From JBGSZX01 sp964640545 (lineage in GTDB: Bacteria > Bdellovibrionota > UBA2428): a DNA stretch of 7,182 nucleotides. The position numbers and the translations under genes are program-made. The notes beneath the pieces were generated by a model, which searched no databases, was not told the DNA's origin, and saw only the letters and a program-made list of their open reading frames with translations. Shown in pieces: positions 5,548 to 7,182 of the stretch. Position 1 is the first letter of the stretch; each line of letters starts with the position of its first letter. Location of the stretch: contig CAZXHL010000130.1 in the NCBI GenBank assembly GCA_964640545.1, forward strand, positions 1 through 7,182, read 5' to 3'.

Positions 5548-5583
5548 TTTTAATAGTATACCCTATCAAAAATGATAGATCAA
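5548..5583 (-). promoter_or_regulatory. Promoter of the ATPase gene, predicted leaderless
   Basis: Read on the minus strand: -35 TTGATC (5583-5578), a 17-bp spacer, -10 TATACT (5560-5555), then 7 nt to the ATG at 5547. Spacing is ideal for a sigma-70 type promoter, and the predicted start of transcription falls on the start codon. No Shine-Dalgarno is found at a useful distance. Confidence 0.7.
5563..5578. promoter_or_regulatory. Inverted repeat inside the ATPase promoter, probable operator
   Basis: CTATCA (5563-5568) and TGATAG (5573-5578) are perfect 6-bp arms separated by four A. The repeat fills the -35/-10 spacer and touches the -35, so a bound protein should repress. The ATPase has no recognisable HTH, so the binder may be a regulator encoded elsewhere. 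The six-base arms are short enough that chance cannot be excluded. Confidence 0.45.
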
Positions 5584-5979
5584 CCTATTGTTTCCCTTGT
5601 CTCCGAGTTTGAAGCCCCCGCAAGCCACTTCAGCCCAAGGCGAGCATCATTGCCGCTTTGAAGATATGAATGACACTTGAGTTTAGTTTAGAGACTTGAT
5701 GCTGAGAGTCACCTTTAGGCATGTGTTTCTTCCCTGAAACTTTTTCATTCGAACTTTCAATTTAAGCCTTAAGAAAATCGATATCAAACCGATGAAACCT
5801 ATGATTGTGTACATAGGCGCCTCCTTTCGAGAGGCCCTTCCAGGGGCTGGCCTTAGCTTTCGTGATTTGCGGGAGCCGAGCCAGCCTTTGCTATATACGT
5901 GCCACGGATACCACATAAATTTTCCCCAACTTTTTGAGCCAAGCCCGTCCTCTGTGCTAGTTTCTGGCGCATTATGACG
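5584..5979. other. Non-coding stretch before the assembly gap; no convincing gene
   Basis: About 400 bp with no gene I can support. A 61-codon plus-strand frame at 5792-5977 and a minus-strand frame running through the gap lack ribosome sites and family resemblance. It probably holds the promoter of the ManC-like gene; TATATA near 5891 is the only A+T-rich -10-like word close to its end and has no well-spaced -35. An ATG at 5974-5976, just before the Ns, could be the ManC start if the gap is short. Small dyads such as TTAAG/CTTAA near 5762-5772 look incidental. Confidence 0.6.
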
Positions 5980-6079
5980 NNNNNNNNNNNNNNNNNNNNN
6001 NNNNNNNNNNNNNNNNNNNNNNNNNNNNNNNNNNNNNNNNNNNNNNNNNNNNNNNNNNNNNNNNNNNNNNNNNNNNNNN
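5980..6079. other. Assembly gap (100 N)
   Basis: Exactly 100 Ns, a length commonly used as a placeholder for unknown size. The real distance may differ. It hides the first 14 or so codons of the ManC-like gene and perhaps its ribosome site. Confidence 0.98.
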
Positions 6080-7182
6080 TGGCCCGCTTCTCGTGAAGCT
6101 TTCCCGAAGCAGTTTTTCGATCTCACGGGCGAAGGCAAGCCTTTGCTTGCGAGTGCGATCAGCCGAGTAGCCTCCCAAGGCAAGGGAATGGTCGTCACCA
6201 TCGACGCTCAGAAAGTTATGACTCGCACCTTCCTCGACCGTGCGGGCTTCAAAGATGTGAAAGTCGTTTGTGAGCCTGAGGCGAAGAACACAGCAGCTGC
6301 AGTTTACTTAGCCTGCGTCGCCGCACAAAAATCCTACGGCTCCGATGCTATCCTCGGAATTTTCCCCGCAGACCACATCGTTCAAAAAGAAGAAGAATTC
6401 AAACGCCTTCTCAATGTTGCAATTTCAGAGGCGGCCAATGGCCATGTTGTGACCTTGGGCATTCAGCCCAATGCTCCTTCGACAGCCTATGGATACATCC
6501 AAGTCACCGACCCCAAAAATGGCGACAACGCAGAAGTTCGCCAAGTCCAAAAATTCATCGAAAAGCCCGATCTCGAGAAAGCAAAGTCCCTCATCGCAGG
6601 AGGCAATGTTTTCTGGAACGCGGGAATGTTTGTCTTCAAAGCACAGGTCATGCGTGAATTGTTCGCCAAGCACTTGCCCGAAATCACAAAAGGCTTCGAG
6701 TCTCTAAAAGACGACGAATCCAACCTCCAAGAAGTTTACTCCGCACTACCATCCATCTCCATCGACTACGGCATCATGGAAAAGATCCAATCAGAAATTC
6801 GCTGCATTCCTGCAGACATCGCATGGAGTGATGTGGGGTCGTGGGAAGAGGTCAATCGCCTTCGTAAGGTCCCAGCGAAAGAACTTCTTGAAATCGATTC
6901 CAAAGGCAACGACTACGTCGCACTCGATCTCCAAGACAAACAAGTGGTTTGCCTAGGCGTGGACGACATCATCATTGTCGACACTCCAGACGCCTTAGTC
7001 CTTTGCAAGAAAGGCCACGGCCAAGACTTGAAGAAAGCTGTGGCAGAAATTCGCAAGACTCGCACGGACATCCTCACCAATCACGCTTTCGAAGAACGCC
7101 CATGGGGACGCTTCGAAATCCTCATGGATCTTCCACACGCAAAGAGCAAACGTATCATCGTCCATCCTGGTCAGCGCCTGAG
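6080..7182 (+). CDS. manC: Mannose-1-phosphate guanylyltransferase, ManC type (partial at both ends)
   Basis: This enzyme makes GDP-mannose from mannose-1-phosphate and GTP in the cytoplasm, supplying mannose, fucose or rhamnose-type sugars for envelope polysaccharides. The open frame begins at the gap with WPASREAFPKQF, the second half of the nucleotide-binding signature whose GGSGTRL part must be in the Ns. Further hallmarks: FPADHIV (6361-6381), AYGYIQ near 6487, EKPD near 6560, WNAGMFVF (6614-6637), SIDYGIMEK (6758-6784) and WSDVGSW near 6824-6845. At the right edge PWGRFEIL (from 7100) and KRIIVHPGQRL open the cupin-like type II phosphomannose isomerase domain, so the protein is probably the bifunctional form. 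About 367 residues are visible of the usual 470 or so; the frame has no stop. The symbol is given for the family; the orthologue could equally be called xanB, algA or cpsB. Confidence 0.92.

Noticed and set aside
5819..5857. GCCTC/GAGGC and CCAG/CTGG small stems
   Set aside because: Short arms in G+C-rich sequence without a T-run; expected by chance.
5792..5977. Plus-strand 61-codon frame before the gap
   Set aside because: No Shine-Dalgarno, no recognisable family, and an amino-acid mix typical of random frames.
5683..6201. Minus-strand 172-codon frame spanning the N run
   Set aside because: It crosses 100 unknown bases, overlaps the clear ManC frame on the other strand, and has no family motif or ribosome site.
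1..7182. CRISPR array, tRNA, rRNA, transposase or integrase
   Set aside because: I saw no regularly spaced repeats, cloverleaf, rRNA-like sequence or recombinase motif on either strand.

Overview
The window looks like chromosomal DNA of a Gram-negative bacterium. Two envelope-polysaccharide genes frame it: a family 2 glycosyltransferase at the left and a GDP-mannose-forming enzyme (ManC type) at the right. The style of the genes is compatible with a Bdellovibrio-like or other deltaproteobacterial lineage, but this is only a guess; nothing here fixes the taxon. The 100-N run at 5980-6079 marks a scaffold gap, so this is a draft assembly.

Layout. At 1-45 there is probably the tail of an upstream gene. 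At 32-1009 lies a complete rhamnosyltransferase-like GT2 gene with a strong Shine-Dalgarno. An A+T-rich control region (1010-1122) with a perfect palindrome follows. Next comes the 'mobile mystery' pair: an XRE-type HTH protein (1123-1617) and a Fic-domain protein (1607-2194), overlapping by 11 bp. A DCC/DUF393 gene (2160-2609) overlaps the Fic gene by up to 35 bp. From about 2575 to 2976 lies a start-less remnant of a larger, probably exported protein. A two-gene operon at 3182-4402 encodes an AbiEii-like nucleotidyltransferase followed 3 bp later by a protein with a C-terminal HTH. Convergent to it, overlapping tail to tail by 4 bp, is an AAA/DUF4143 ATPase (4399-5547, minus strand). From 5584 to the gap I find no convincing gene. 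From the gap to the right edge runs a ManC-like gene, partial at both ends.

How the parts fit. Three unrelated accessory modules, each resembling toxin-antitoxin, defence or mobile-element genes, sit between sugar-envelope genes. The lead gene of each module lacks a Shine-Dalgarno, and a -10 hexamer lies 7-8 nt before its ATG, so each is predicted to be transcribed leaderless. In two of the three a palindrome fills the -35/-10 spacer, as expected for self-repressed modules. The nucleotidyltransferase/HTH pair is the best candidate for a poorly described toxin-antitoxin or defence system. The envelope genes presumably belong to a polysaccharide locus that the modules interrupted.
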